Positions 40,697 to 48,758 of a stretch of 64,000 nucleotides of DNA are shown here, piece by piece (position 1 is the stretch's first letter; every line of letters starts with the position of its first letter). A model generated the notes under the pieces. The model did no database searches. It saw only the letters and a program-made list of their open reading frames with translations, and was not told the DNA's origin. The position numbers were made by a program, and so were the translations under genes. The stretch comes from ZC4RG30 sp963812195 (GTDB lineage: Bacteria > Pseudomonadota > Gammaproteobacteria > Steroidobacterales > Steroidobacteraceae). The stretch is taken from positions 372,001 to 436,000 of the forward strand of contig CAWEUI010000001.1 in the NCBI GenBank assembly GCA_963812195.1. Reading direction: 5' to 3'.

Positions 40697-40719
40697 AGGG
40701 CCCGCCGTGCGCGGGCTCT
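40697..40719 (+). terminator. Hairpin after rpsT, possible terminator or attenuator
   Basis: AGGGCCCGC at 40697-40705 pairs with GCGGGCTCT at 40711-40719 (nine pairs, one G-T) around a five-base loop, 37 bases after the rpsT stop. There is no clear U-run, so simple intrinsic termination is doubtful. It ends 23 bases before the start of the next gene. Confidence 0.4.
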
Positions 40720-40742
40720 GTCCTATTGAAGGAAGCACATCC

Positions 40743-41603
40743 GTGGAAGCCACAGAAGCTGTCAGCCAAGCCGCCAACGAAGCCCAGAAGATGTTCAGCC
40801 CGGAGCATCTCCAGGCCTATGCGCAGGAGTACGCCCTGCCGCTGCTGTTCGCCGTCGTCATCCTGATCCTGGGCGCCTGGGGCGCCCGCGTGGCGCGCAA
40901 GATCGTGCGCCGCGTGATGGGCAAGCGCGAGCTGGATCCGATCATCATCGGCTTCGTTGCCAACATGACCTACATCGGGTTGATGGTGTTCGTGGTGCTG
41001 GCGGCGCTGGAGCGGATCGGCGTCAAGACCACCTCCTTCGTGGCCATCATCGGCGCCGCCGGCCTGGCCATCGGCCTGGCCCTGCAGGGGTCGCTTGCCA
41101 ACTTCGCGGCCGGCTTCCTGATGGTGGTGTTCCGCCCGTTCAAGAAGGGCGACTACATCGAGGCCGGTGGCACCGCCGGCGTGGTCGACGAGATCCAGGT
41201 GTTCTCCACGGTCCTGAACACGCCGGACAACTGCCGTGTGGTCGTGCCGAACTCGAAGATCATGAGCGACAGCATCACCAACTACTCGGCCAAGGAGACC
41301 CGGCGACTGGACCTGGTCTTCGGCGTGGGCTATGACGACGACATCGCCAAGGTGAAGGCCGTGCTCAAGCGCATCGTGGAAGCCGACGAGCGGGTATTGC
41401 CGGATCCGGCACCGCAGATCCTGGTGGGCGAGCTGGCCGACAGCTCGGTGAACTTCATCATGCGCGTGTGGCTGAAGTCCGCCGACTACTGGCCGTTCAA
41501 GTTCGACACCACCGAGAAGGTGAAGGTCACGTTCGATGCGGAAGGCATCAGCATCCCGTTCCCGCAGCGGGACGTGCATCTGATCCAGGCCGGCAATCAG
41601 TAG
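40743..41603 (+). CDS. mscS: Small-conductance mechanosensitive channel (MscS)
   Basis: This 286-residue protein starts at a GTG with AAGGAAG upstream. Three membrane segments occupy about residues 30-125. The pore helix reads IIGAAGLAIGLALQGSLANFAAGF, close to E. coli MscS TM3, followed by FRPFKKGDYIEAGGTAGVVDEI, VVVPNSKIMSDSITNYS and the cytoplasmic cage domain ending in ISIPFPQRDVHL. It protects against hypo-osmotic shock. It is much closer to classical MscS than the protein at 10405. It converges on obgE 100 bases away; that gap shows no clear terminator. Confidence 0.93.
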   Translation: MEATEAVSQAANEAQKMFSPEHLQAYAQEYALPLLFAVVILILGAWGARVARKIVRRVMGKRELDPIIIGFVANMTYIGLMVFVVLAALERIGVKTTSFVAIIGAAGLAIGLALQGSLANFAAGFLMVVFRPFKKGDYIEAGGTAGVVDEIQVFSTVLNTPDNCRVVVPNSKIMSDSITNYSAKETRRLDLVFGVGYDDDIAKVKAVLKRIVEADERVLPDPAPQILVGELADSSVNFIMRVWLKSADYWPFKFDTTEKVKVTFDAEGISIPFPQRDVHLIQAGNQ

Positions 41604-41703
41604 CGGGCCGAGGCGCCGCACAGGAACTGCGCCGAATCCTCATGGCGCGCGAGATAGCCCTCGGCTTCGGCGCGGTTCGCCGCGCCAATGCCTTCGACCG
41701 AGG

Positions 41704-42838
41704 TCACTTTCGCGCGGCGCGCACGCGCCGCGCGGCCGGCTTTCGCAACGCCTTCCCGGCCACTTTCTTCACGGCCCGGGGCAATGCAACCTCGAAGGCG
41801 CCCTTCACCTGCGGCTCGCGCCCCGCCGCCAGGTCTTCGAGCAGGTGCATCACCGCCTCCACCAGCGGCCGCGTGCCCTCGCCGGTGGCACCGGAGATCA
41901 GGAACACCGGGCCCTTGAAGCGCAGCGCGCGCACGATCTTCGTGGCGCGCTCGATCGCCTCTTCCGGCAGCAGCAGGTCCATCTTGTTGAGCACCAGCCA
42001 GCGCGGCCTGGCGGCAAGCTCCGGGTCGAACTTCTTCAGCTCACTGACGATGGCCTTGCGCATCGTCGACCGGATCGGCCTGCGGGTCGAGCGGCGCGAT
42101 GTCGATCAGGTGCAGCAGCACGCGGGTGCGCTGCAGATGCTTCAGGAAGCGGTGGCCCAGGCCCGCGCCTTCGGCGGCGCCTTCGATAAGGCCCGGGATG
42201 TCGGCCATCACGAAGCTGCGGTGCTGGCCGACATTCACCACGCCCAGGTTCGGATACAGCGTGGTGAACGGATAGTCCGCGACGCGCGGGCTGGCGGCCG
42301 ACACGGCGCGGATCAGCGTGGACTTGCCGGCATTGGGCAGGCCCAGCAGCCCGACGTCGGCGATGACCTTCATCTCCAGACCCAGGATGCGCCGCTCGCC
42401 CGGCAGGCCCGAGCCGAACTGGCGCGGCGCGCGGTTGGTGCTGGACTTGAAGCGCGTGTTGCCGAAGCCGCCCTTGCCGCCCTGGGCGACCTTCAGCTCC
42501 GCGCTGGCGACTTTCAGGTCACCCAGCACCTCCTCGGTCTCGGTGTCGGTGACCGTGGTGCCCACCGGCACGTCGACGTACAGGTCCGCACCGCCGCGAC
42601 CGGTGCAGTCGTTGCCCGAACCGCCCTCGCCGTTCTTCGCCTTGTAGGTGCGCTGGATGCGGAAGTCCGCCAGCGTGTTGATGCCGTCTTTGGCGCGCAG
42701 GAACACGCTGCCGCCATTGCCGCCATCGCCGCCATCCGGGCCGCCGAAGGGAATGAACTTCTCGCGCCGGAAACTGACGCAGCCGCGCCCGCCGTTGCCG
42801 GCGTGCACCTTCAGGGTCGCTTCATCGACGAATTTCAT
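41704..42838 (-). CDS. obgE: Obg-family GTPase, frameshifted
   Basis: Obg is an essential GTPase involved in 50S assembly and stress control. The glycine-rich Obg fold is at the N-terminus (KFVDEATLKVHAGNGGRGC, FGGPDGGDGGNGGSV), followed by the G domain with GLPNAGKST, DIPGLIEGAAEGAGLGH and, after a frame change, LVLNKMDLL and ISGATGEG. One extra base at about 42056-42062 breaks the reading between DPVDDA and KAIVSELKKF. The corrected protein is about 378 residues with an Arg/Ala/Lys-rich tail. It follows rplU-rpmA, the standard order. The break is probably a sequence error. Confidence 0.94.
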
Positions 42839-42911
42839 GGATCGGTTCCCACAGACGCAAACCCCGGCGCGAGGCCGGGGTCAGCAGGTTCGAAGCAGGA
42901 CGCCTTCGGCT

Positions 42912-43172
42912 TCAGGCGTTCGGCACCACGGTCACGTACTTGTGGCCGTCCTTGCCCTTCTTGACGAACTCCACCTTGCCCGTGACCAGCGCGAACAGCG
43001 TATGGTCCGTGCCGGTGCCCACGCCCGGGCCCGCCTTCACCGGCGTGCCGCGCTGGCGGATCAGGATGTTGCCGGCCAGCACCTGTTCGCCGCCGAAGCG
43101 CTTCACGCCCAGGCGCTTGCTGTGCGATTCGCGACCGTTGCGGGTACTGCCGCCTGCCTTCTTGTGTGCCAT
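42912..43172 (-). CDS. rpmA: 50S ribosomal protein L27
   Basis: This 86-residue protein starts AHKKAGGSTRNGRESHSKRLG and has GNILIRQRGTPVKAGPGVG, the L27 pattern. It has the short proteobacterial N-terminus without the cleaved extension found in Firmicutes. It lies near the peptidyl-transferase centre of the ribosome. It follows rplU by 14 bases and precedes obgE. Confidence 0.97.
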   Translation of the reverse strand: MAHKKAGGSTRNGRESHSKRLGVKRFGGEQVLAGNILIRQRGTPVKAGPGVGTGTDHTLFALVTGKVEFVKKGKDGHKYVTVVPNA

Positions 43173-43186
43173 GGCTCAATGACTCC

Positions 43187-43495
43187 TTAAGCGATGCCCG
43201 TGATCTTCACCAGCGTGTACTGCTGGCGATGATTGCCCGCACGCTTGTAGTGCTTGCGGCGACGGAACTTCACGATGACCTTCTTCTCGCCCTGCCCGTG
43301 GCTCTCCACGGTGGCGCTGACTTTGGCACCCTCGACCAGCGGCTTGCCGACCTTGATGTCTGCGCCATCGGCCACCAGCAGCACCTGGTCGAAGGAAACC
43401 GCTTCGCCCGGGGCGACGTCGAGCTTCTCGACCTTCAGCAGGCTGTCTTTTTCTACCCGGTACTGTTTGCCACCGGTGGCGATCACGGCGTACAT
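43187..43495 (-). CDS. rplU: 50S ribosomal protein L21
   Basis: This 102-residue protein (MYAVIATGGKQYRVEKDSLL at the start, FRRRKHYKRAGNHRQQYT near the end) is full-length L21. The frame is open far upstream, but the ATG at 43495 is the family start and stands about 22 bases after the predicted transcription start. It is the first gene of rplU-rpmA-obgE and is divergent from ispB. Confidence 0.97.
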   Translation of the reverse strand: MYAVIATGGKQYRVEKDSLLKVEKLDVAPGEAVSFDQVLLVADGADIKVGKPLVEGAKVSATVESHGQGEKKVIVKFRRRKHYKRAGNHRQQYTLVKITGIA

Positions 43496-43523
43496 GGAGG
43501 GGCTCCAAGCGGAAAGGCCGCGC

Positions 43524-43552
43524 ATTCTAATGGCCGGCCGGGCGGCGGTCAA
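43524..43552 (-). promoter_or_regulatory. Sigma-70 promoter of rplU-rpmA-obgE
   Basis: On the minus strand TTGACC (43552-43547) and TAGAAT (43529-43524) are separated by exactly 17 bases, each matching five of six consensus positions. This is the clearest housekeeping promoter in the window. Transcription should begin around 43517, leaving a very short leader before the rplU ATG. Confidence 0.75.
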
Positions 43553-43573
43553 ACCGGAAATCACCGGTTTTTT
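43551..43573 (+). terminator. Terminator-like hairpin in the rplU/ispB divergent gap
   Basis: AAACCGG (43551-43557) and CCGGTTT (43564-43570) form a perfect seven-base stem around a six-base loop, followed by more T residues on the plus strand (six in a row at 43568-43573). It has the form of an intrinsic terminator oriented toward ispB, but no plus-strand gene ends before it. It overlaps the -35 of the rplU promoter. It could stop antisense transcripts or be chance. Confidence 0.35.
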
Positions 43574-43646
43574 CCCGGCCGGACAGCCACTTGCGGCCCC
43601 GGCTGCTACCATTCGCCCCTGCTGTGAAGGGTTGTGGGCGGTCTCG

Positions 43647-44642
43647 ATGACGCTGGAGCAAATCAGGGAGCTGGTGGCCACGGACCTGACGGCCGTGGAC
43701 CGGGTCATCCGGCTGCGCCTGGACAGCGCCGTGCCCCTGGTCAGCACCGTGGCCGAGCATATCGTGGCCGGTGGCGGCAAGCGCCTGCGGCCGCTGATCG
43801 TGCTGCTGTCGGCCCACGCGGCGGCCGCGCCCCGGCCCCTGGAAGGCGGCCGGCACCACGAGGCCGCCGGGTTCATCGAATTCATCCACACCGCCACTCT
43901 GCTGCACGACGACGTGGTGGACCACTCCTCGCTGCGCCGCGGCCGCGAGACCGCCAACGCGCTGTTCGGCAACGAGGCCAGCGTGCTGGTGGGGGATTTC
44001 GTGTATTCGCGGGCGTTCCAGATGATGGCGGCCATCGGCGTACAGCGCGTCATGGAGATCATGGCCGACGCCACCAACGTGATCGCCGAAGGCGAAGTGC
44101 TGCAGCTGATGAACGCGCAGGACCCGGAAACCAGCGAGGAGCGCTACCTGGAAGTGATCCACCGCAAGACCGCCAAATTGTTCGAGGCGGGGGCCGAAGT
44201 GGCCGCCGTGCTGGCCGGCGCGGGACAGGACGTGCAGACCGCGCTGGCGACATATGGCCGGCACCTGGGCGCCGCGTTCCAGCTCATCGACGACGTGCTC
44301 GACTACCGCTCCGACCCGGCCAGCCGCGGCAAGAACCTGGGCGAGGACCTGGCCGAGGGCAAGATGACCCTGCCGTTGATCCACGCGCTGCAGCGCGGCT
44401 CGCCGGCCGAGCGCGAGCTGATCCGCGACGTGGTGCTCACGGCCGGCGAGGAGGATCGAACCGAGCCGGATCTGGCGCGCATCCTCGCCGCCATCGACAC
44501 CACCGGCGGTATCGACTACACCCGCGAGCGGGCACTGGCCGAATCCCGTGCCGCCATGGCCGCGCTCGCGCCCGTGCCGGCCTCGCGCTACCGGGACGCC
44601 CTGGCCGGGCTGGCGGAAGTTGCCGTGGAGCGGGACCGGTAG
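43647..44642 (+). CDS. ispB: Polyprenyl diphosphate synthase (octaprenyl type)
   Basis: This 331-residue enzyme builds the long isoprenoid chain for ubiquinone. It has GGGKRLRPLIVLLSAH, the first Asp-rich motif LLHDDVVDHSSLRRG, GDFVYSRAFQMM and the second motif FQLIDDVLDYRSD followed by GKNLGEDLAEGKMTLPLI. The ATG at 43647 was chosen because IspB homologues begin close to this point. It is divergent from rplU, a conserved arrangement in gammaproteobacteria. Confidence 0.94.
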   Translation: MTLEQIRELVATDLTAVDRVIRLRLDSAVPLVSTVAEHIVAGGGKRLRPLIVLLSAHAAAAPRPLEGGRHHEAAGFIEFIHTATLLHDDVVDHSSLRRGRETANALFGNEASVLVGDFVYSRAFQMMAAIGVQRVMEIMADATNVIAEGEVLQLMNAQDPETSEERYLEVIHRKTAKLFEAGAEVAAVLAGAGQDVQTALATYGRHLGAAFQLIDDVLDYRSDPASRGKNLGEDLAEGKMTLPLIHALQRGSPAERELIRDVVLTAGEEDRTEPDLARILAAIDTTGGIDYTRERALAESRAAMAALAPVPASRYRDALAGLAEVAVERDR

Positions 44643-44700
44643 CCAATCGGAAGTGGCATCGGCGCGGGCGCATCGCTTAAACTCCCGCGCCCACCCAAGT

Positions 44701-44777
<77 letters not shown>

Positions 44778-44826
44778 TCACTTGGAGCAGGCGCTTGCAC
44801 CGCCACCAGCCGCCCGGGGAGTACCC

Positions 44827-45507
44827 ATGAACGCAATCCTGTACGCCGCGCCGGGCACATGCGCCCGGGTGACGGCAATTTGCCTGGAAGAGCTGGCCAT
44901 ACCTTATGAGTACCGGGTGATTCGCTTCATGAAGGGCGAGCACAAGTCCGGCGCGTACCGCCAGTTCAACCCGAAAGGGAAGGTCCCGGCGCTGGTGCTG
45001 GATGGCGAAGCACTCACCGAGAATGTGGCCATCATCGAGTATCTGAACGCGTGCTACCCGTCGGCGCGCCTGATGCCGCCGGCGGACGCACCGCTCGACA
45101 AGGCGCGACAGCTCGCCGACCTGTGCTTCTGTGCATCGACACTGCACCCACTGGTTACCCGCATCCGCATGCCGCAACTGTTCGCCGGACAGGCAGGCGC
45201 GGCTGCCGTCTGGGAGAGCGGCGCCAAGGCCATGTGCGAGTATTTTCAACTCGTCGAAGACAGGCTGGCGGCTGGCCAGTGGTGGTATGGCCCGAACTGG
45301 AGCGCGATGGATCCATACCTGTATTGGGTATTCTGGCGAGTCGCCGGCGCAGAATTCGATGTCAGTCCATACCCTCGGTATCAGGACCACGCCGCGCGCA
45401 TGGAAGCGCGGGCCACGACGCAACGCGCGCTGCAGCGCGAAGCCGAAGCCACCCGGCAACTGGAAGCCGAAGGGTTGGTCTTCACGCCCCCGCCCCGCCC
45501 CCGATAG
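44827..45507 (+). CDS. Glutathione S-transferase family protein
   Basis: This 226-residue protein has a thioredoxin-like N-terminal domain (LYAAPGTCARVTAICLEEL, FNPKGKVPALVLDGEALTENVAIIEYL) with the cis-Pro and the Glu-Asn contact to glutathione, then a helical C-terminal domain (about 90-205) with WSAMDPYLYWVFWR. It matches the GST fold, but the class is unclear. GGGGAG lies ahead of the ATG. It stands alone after tRNA-Pro. Confidence 0.85.
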   Translation: MNAILYAAPGTCARVTAICLEELAIPYEYRVIRFMKGEHKSGAYRQFNPKGKVPALVLDGEALTENVAIIEYLNACYPSARLMPPADAPLDKARQLADLCFCASTLHPLVTRIRMPQLFAGQAGAAAVWESGAKAMCEYFQLVEDRLAAGQWWYGPNWSAMDPYLYWVFWRVAGAEFDVSPYPRYQDHAARMEARATTQRALQREAEATRQLEAEGLVFTPPPRPR

Positions 45508-45572
45508 GCGGTCACGTTCCGTGCCAGCTCATGGCTGCAGGGCGACGCGGGTTGAAGGCTGCCGTAACCATG

Positions 45573-45601
45573 TTGAAACTGCGTTCAGCGTGGCCTAGTC
45601 T
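45573..45601 (+). promoter_or_regulatory. Possible promoter of the iorA-iorB-like operon
   Basis: TTGAAA at 45573-45578 (five of six to consensus) and TAGTCT at 45596-45601 are separated by 17 bases and lie 40 bases ahead of the predicted ATG at 45641. The -10 is weak, so this is a candidate only. Confidence 0.4.
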
Positions 45602-45640
45602 GACCCGGCAGCCTTCGCAACAGCCATTCGAGGTTGAGCC

Positions 45641-46115
45641 ATGAGCATCGTCAAGCTGCAAGTCAATGGGACGACGCATGAAGTGGACGTGGATCCTGCA
45701 ACACCGCTTCTCTATGTCCTGCGCAACGATCTCGACCTGTCCGGCCCGCGCTTCGGCTGCGGCCTCGGCCAGTGCAGTGTGTGCACGGTAATCATCGATG
45801 GCGTCGCCACGCGCTCCTGCATCACGCCGGTCTCGGCGGCACGCGGCGAGATCACCACGCTGGAGGGTCTTGCGAAGGACGGCAGAACCCCACCCGCTGC
45901 AGCAGGCGTGGATCGAGGAACAGGCGGCGCAATGCGGCTACTGCCAGAACGGCCAGATCATGACGGCCAAGGCGCTGCTGGACCGCAACCCGAACCCCAA
46001 CGATGAACAGATCCGCACCGCGATGCAGGGCGCGCTGTGCCGCTGCATGACCTACTACCGCGTGCAAGCGGCGATCAAACGCGCCGCGCGCGACATGGCC
46101 GGAGAAGCCAAGTGA
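45641..46115 (+). CDS. 2Fe-2S subunit of an IorAB-type molybdenum hydroxylase, frameshifted
   Basis: The small subunit of xanthine-oxidase-family enzymes carries two 2Fe-2S clusters. The first, plant-ferredoxin-type site is in GPRFGCGLGQCSVCTV with the fourth Cys in TRSC. The second is AAQCGYCQNGQIM and LCRCMTYY, in another frame. One extra C in the C-run at 45888-45891 splits it. Removing it gives GRTHPLQQAWIEEQ. The corrected protein is about 157 residues, usual for IorA-like subunits. Its stop overlaps the GTG of the large subunit (GTGA), so the two are coupled. It probably passes electrons from the molybdenum centre to a cytochrome. Confidence 0.88.
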
Positions 46116-48445
46116 ACGCGGTGCTGCTGCCCGCCGCCACGCGACGGGATTTCCTGAAGGGCTCCGGCGTGCTGGCGATCTCGCTGAGCATGGGCGCGCT
46201 GCCGGCGGCGCGCGCGCTGGCTGCCGATGGCGCGGCCGGCCCCTATCCGGATCCGGACTTCCGCCAACTGGATACCTGGATCGTGATCCATCCGGACAAC
46301 ACCGCCACCTTCTACGTGGGCAAGACCGATGGCGGCCAGGGCACGGGCACCGCCTTCCGTCAGATGATGTGCGACGAGCTGGACATCGCCTTCGACAAGA
46401 CCCGCCTCATCATGGGCTGCACCGACATCACCCCCGACCAGGGCGGCTCGGGCGGCTCGGACGGCGTGGAGCGCGATGGCTGGCCGATGCGGCGCGTGGC
46501 GGCCGAGGCGCGGCGCGTGCTGCTGGAACTCGGTGGCGCGCATCTGGGTGCGCCGGTCGGGATGCTCGCCGTGAGCAACGCCACGATCAGCTTGAAATCC
46601 GACGCCGCGAAGCAGGTGACCTACGCCGAACTCATCGGTGGCAGGCACTTCAACGTCACGCTCACCGGCCGCAACGTGGATGCCGTCACCGGCAAGGCCG
46701 GGGTCAAGCCGGTCAACGAGCTCGCCGTGGTGGGCAAGTCCCTGCAGCGTTACGACATTCCGGGCAAGGTGCTGGGCACCACGAAGTGGGCCGTGGACGT
46801 GAAGCTGCCCGGCATGGTCCACGCGCGCAACGTGCGTCCGCCGTTCGCGGGCGCCACGCTGCAGCACATTGATGAATCCTCGGTGGCCGACGTGCCTGGC
46901 TTCATCAAGGTGGTGCAACACGGCAACTATGTGGCGGTGATCGCCGCACGTGAGGAGCAGGCCATCCAGGCCGCGCGGCAGTTGCAGGTGCAATGGAAGA
47001 AGCCCGCCACGGCACCCTTCCCCGCATCGAACGAGCTGTTCACGTTCATGCGCCGTGCCGCGCCCGTCGCCAGTGGCCGCCCGGAGGAGCTGGGAAACCC
47101 GGACGCGGCGTTCGCCACCGCGAAGCACGTCATCACGGCCGAATACGAGGTCCCCTTCCAGGGCCACACGGCCATCGGGCCGGCCCATGCGCTGGCCGAC
47201 CCTTCCAACGGCCAGATGACCATCTACTCCAACGACATGAAGTCCTACGGCCAGCGCAATGGCGTGGCCACCTTCCTCGGCATGCCGCGCGAGAACGTGC
47301 GCGTGGTCTACATGGATGGGCCGCAGGTGTACGGGCGCACCGCCGCCGACGACGCCGGCTTTGAAGCGGCCTTCCTGGCAAAGCAGCTTGGTCGACCGGT
47401 ACGCGTGCAATGGATGCGCGATGAGGAGACCGCGTGGGACACCAAGGGCCCGGCATATGTTTTCCGGCTGCGCGGCGGACTCGACGCAGCCGGCAAGCTG
47501 GTGGCACTGGAGTACGAGGCGATTGCCGCCGACCACAATCATCTCTGGTACAACGAGCCGGACACGGTGCTCATCGCGCAGCTCATGGGCCGCCGCCCTG
47601 CACAGCCTGGACGTGGCAGCGCCGCGACGCCCTCCGTGCAGTACGCCATCGCAAACCGCCGCATGAAGGCGCATGTCGTCGCGCTGCCACTGGTGTGGGA
47701 GACGCCATTGCGCACGGGCAACCTGCGGGACCCGAACGGACCGCAGGTGACGTTTGCATTCGAATCGTTCATCGACGAACTCGCGACGGCGGCCAAAGCC
47801 GATCCGGTGCAGTTCCGGCTCGAGATGATCAGGAACAGCACCGAGGATGATGTCTTCCGCAAGGCGCGCTCCATCGCGGTGCTGGAGGCGGCAGCAATGG
47901 CATACGGTTGGGACCATCGACCCTCGCCCCGCCCGCGCCACGATGCCACGCGCGGCGACACGCTCGTCGGACGGGGCATCTCGTATACCTATCGCGGCAA
48001 CACCATCGTCGCGGTCATCGCCGAAGTGGAGGTCAATCGCGATACCGGCCGCGTATGGGCCAGGCGCCTGGTATGCGCGCACGACTGCGGACTGGTCATC
48101 AACCCGGCGGGCCTGCAACACACCGTGGAGTGCGGCATGCTCCATGGCCTGTCGCGCGCCCTGTGGGAAGAAGTGCAGTTCGATACCGAGAAAGTCACCA
48201 GCGTGGACTGGGCCACTCACCCCAGCCTGCGCCATGCGGATACACCCGAGCAGATTGAAGTGGTGCTGGTGAACGGCGACCCGAATCCCGGCCGGCCGGA
48301 TCTGGCGCCCTACGGCGCGGGCGAATGTGCCCACAAGCCGGTGATTGCGGCGGTGGCCAACGCCATATTCGACGCCACCGGCGTGCGGATCCGGCGCGCG
48401 CCGTTCCGGGCCGAGCGGGTCAAGCAGGCATTGGGTGCGACATAA
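46112..48445 (+). CDS. TAT-exported molybdopterin subunit of an aldehyde/isoquinoline oxidoreductase (IorB-like)
   Basis: The 777-residue protein starts at a GTG. TRRDFLKGSGVLAISLSMG is a twin-arginine signal, so the folded cofactor-loaded enzyme is exported to the periplasm with its small subunit. GKTDGGQGTGTAFRQMM, QVYGRTAADDAGFEAAFLA, VWETPLRTGNLRDPNG, CAHDCGLVINPAG and PYGAGECAHKP match the large subunit of the xanthine oxidase family, with Glu in GAGE as the expected catalytic base. There is no FAD subunit, as in IorAB and aldehyde dehydrogenases that reduce cytochromes. The substrate is unknown. No MoCo maturation gene is nearby. Confidence 0.87.
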   Translation: MNAVLLPAATRRDFLKGSGVLAISLSMGALPAARALAADGAAGPYPDPDFRQLDTWIVIHPDNTATFYVGKTDGGQGTGTAFRQMMCDELDIAFDKTRLIMGCTDITPDQGGSGGSDGVERDGWPMRRVAAEARRVLLELGGAHLGAPVGMLAVSNATISLKSDAAKQVTYAELIGGRHFNVTLTGRNVDAVTGKAGVKPVNELAVVGKSLQRYDIPGKVLGTTKWAVDVKLPGMVHARNVRPPFAGATLQHIDESSVADVPGFIKVVQHGNYVAVIAAREEQAIQAARQLQVQWKKPATAPFPASNELFTFMRRAAPVASGRPEELGNPDAAFATAKHVITAEYEVPFQGHTAIGPAHALADPSNGQMTIYSNDMKSYGQRNGVATFLGMPRENVRVVYMDGPQVYGRTAADDAGFEAAFLAKQLGRPVRVQWMRDEETAWDTKGPAYVFRLRGGLDAAGKLVALEYEAIAADHNHLWYNEPDTVLIAQLMGRRPAQPGRGSAATPSVQYAIANRRMKAHVVALPLVWETPLRTGNLRDPNGPQVTFAFESFIDELATAAKADPVQFRLEMIRNSTEDDVFRKARSIAVLEAAAMAYGWDHRPSPRPRHDATRGDTLVGRGISYTYRGNTIVAVIAEVEVNRDTGRVWARRLVCAHDCGLVINPAGLQHTVECGMLHGLSRALWEEVQFDTEKVTSVDWATHPSLRHADTPEQIEVVLVNGDPNPGRPDLAPYGAGECAHKPVIAAVANAIFDATGVRIRRAPFRAERVKQALGAT

Positions 48446-48544
48446 CGCGGGGAATTTCCCGCATCCGCGGCGGCTGTCGCGGATCGCCGACGTAGCCGAA
48501 CCCCTACACGCTCAACACCCGCAACCCGGCGCTATAACGTCGCC

Positions 48545-48712
48545 ATGAACGAAATGTGTTTCACGGCACCGGGCATCGAGGTACGCGAGAAGCCGCTCAA
48601 CCGGCTGGAGCAGGGCTTCGTCACCGGCGTGTTCGAGGCATTTGCCAATCGCACGCTGACCGAAGAGGAATTCCGTGTGCTGATCGCGCAGGTCGCCGAT
48701 CATCACGAATAA
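48545..48712 (+). CDS. Small hypothetical protein (55 residues)
   Basis: ATG at 48545 to TAA at 48710-48712 encodes an acidic 55-residue protein (MNEMCFTAPGIEVREKPLNR at the start, ending VADHHE). Codon use has the high third-position GC of neighbouring genes, which supports real coding. A TATAAC sequence lies about 8-13 bases before the ATG and there is no obvious ribosome binding site, so the mRNA may be nearly leaderless. I recognise no family. It sits 99 bases after the molybdenum hydroxylase large subunit and could be a separate unit. Confidence 0.5.
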   Translation: MNEMCFTAPGIEVREKPLNRLEQGFVTGVFEAFANRTLTEEEFRVLIAQVADHHE

Positions 48713-48758
48713 GCTGGGCGACCCAGGCCAACCCCGACCAACCGCTCAGCGCAGGACC

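Noticed and set aside
46055..48334. 759-codon minus-strand frame opposite the IorB-like gene
   Set aside because: Antisense shadow of a clearly coding gene; no domain or signal is recognisable.
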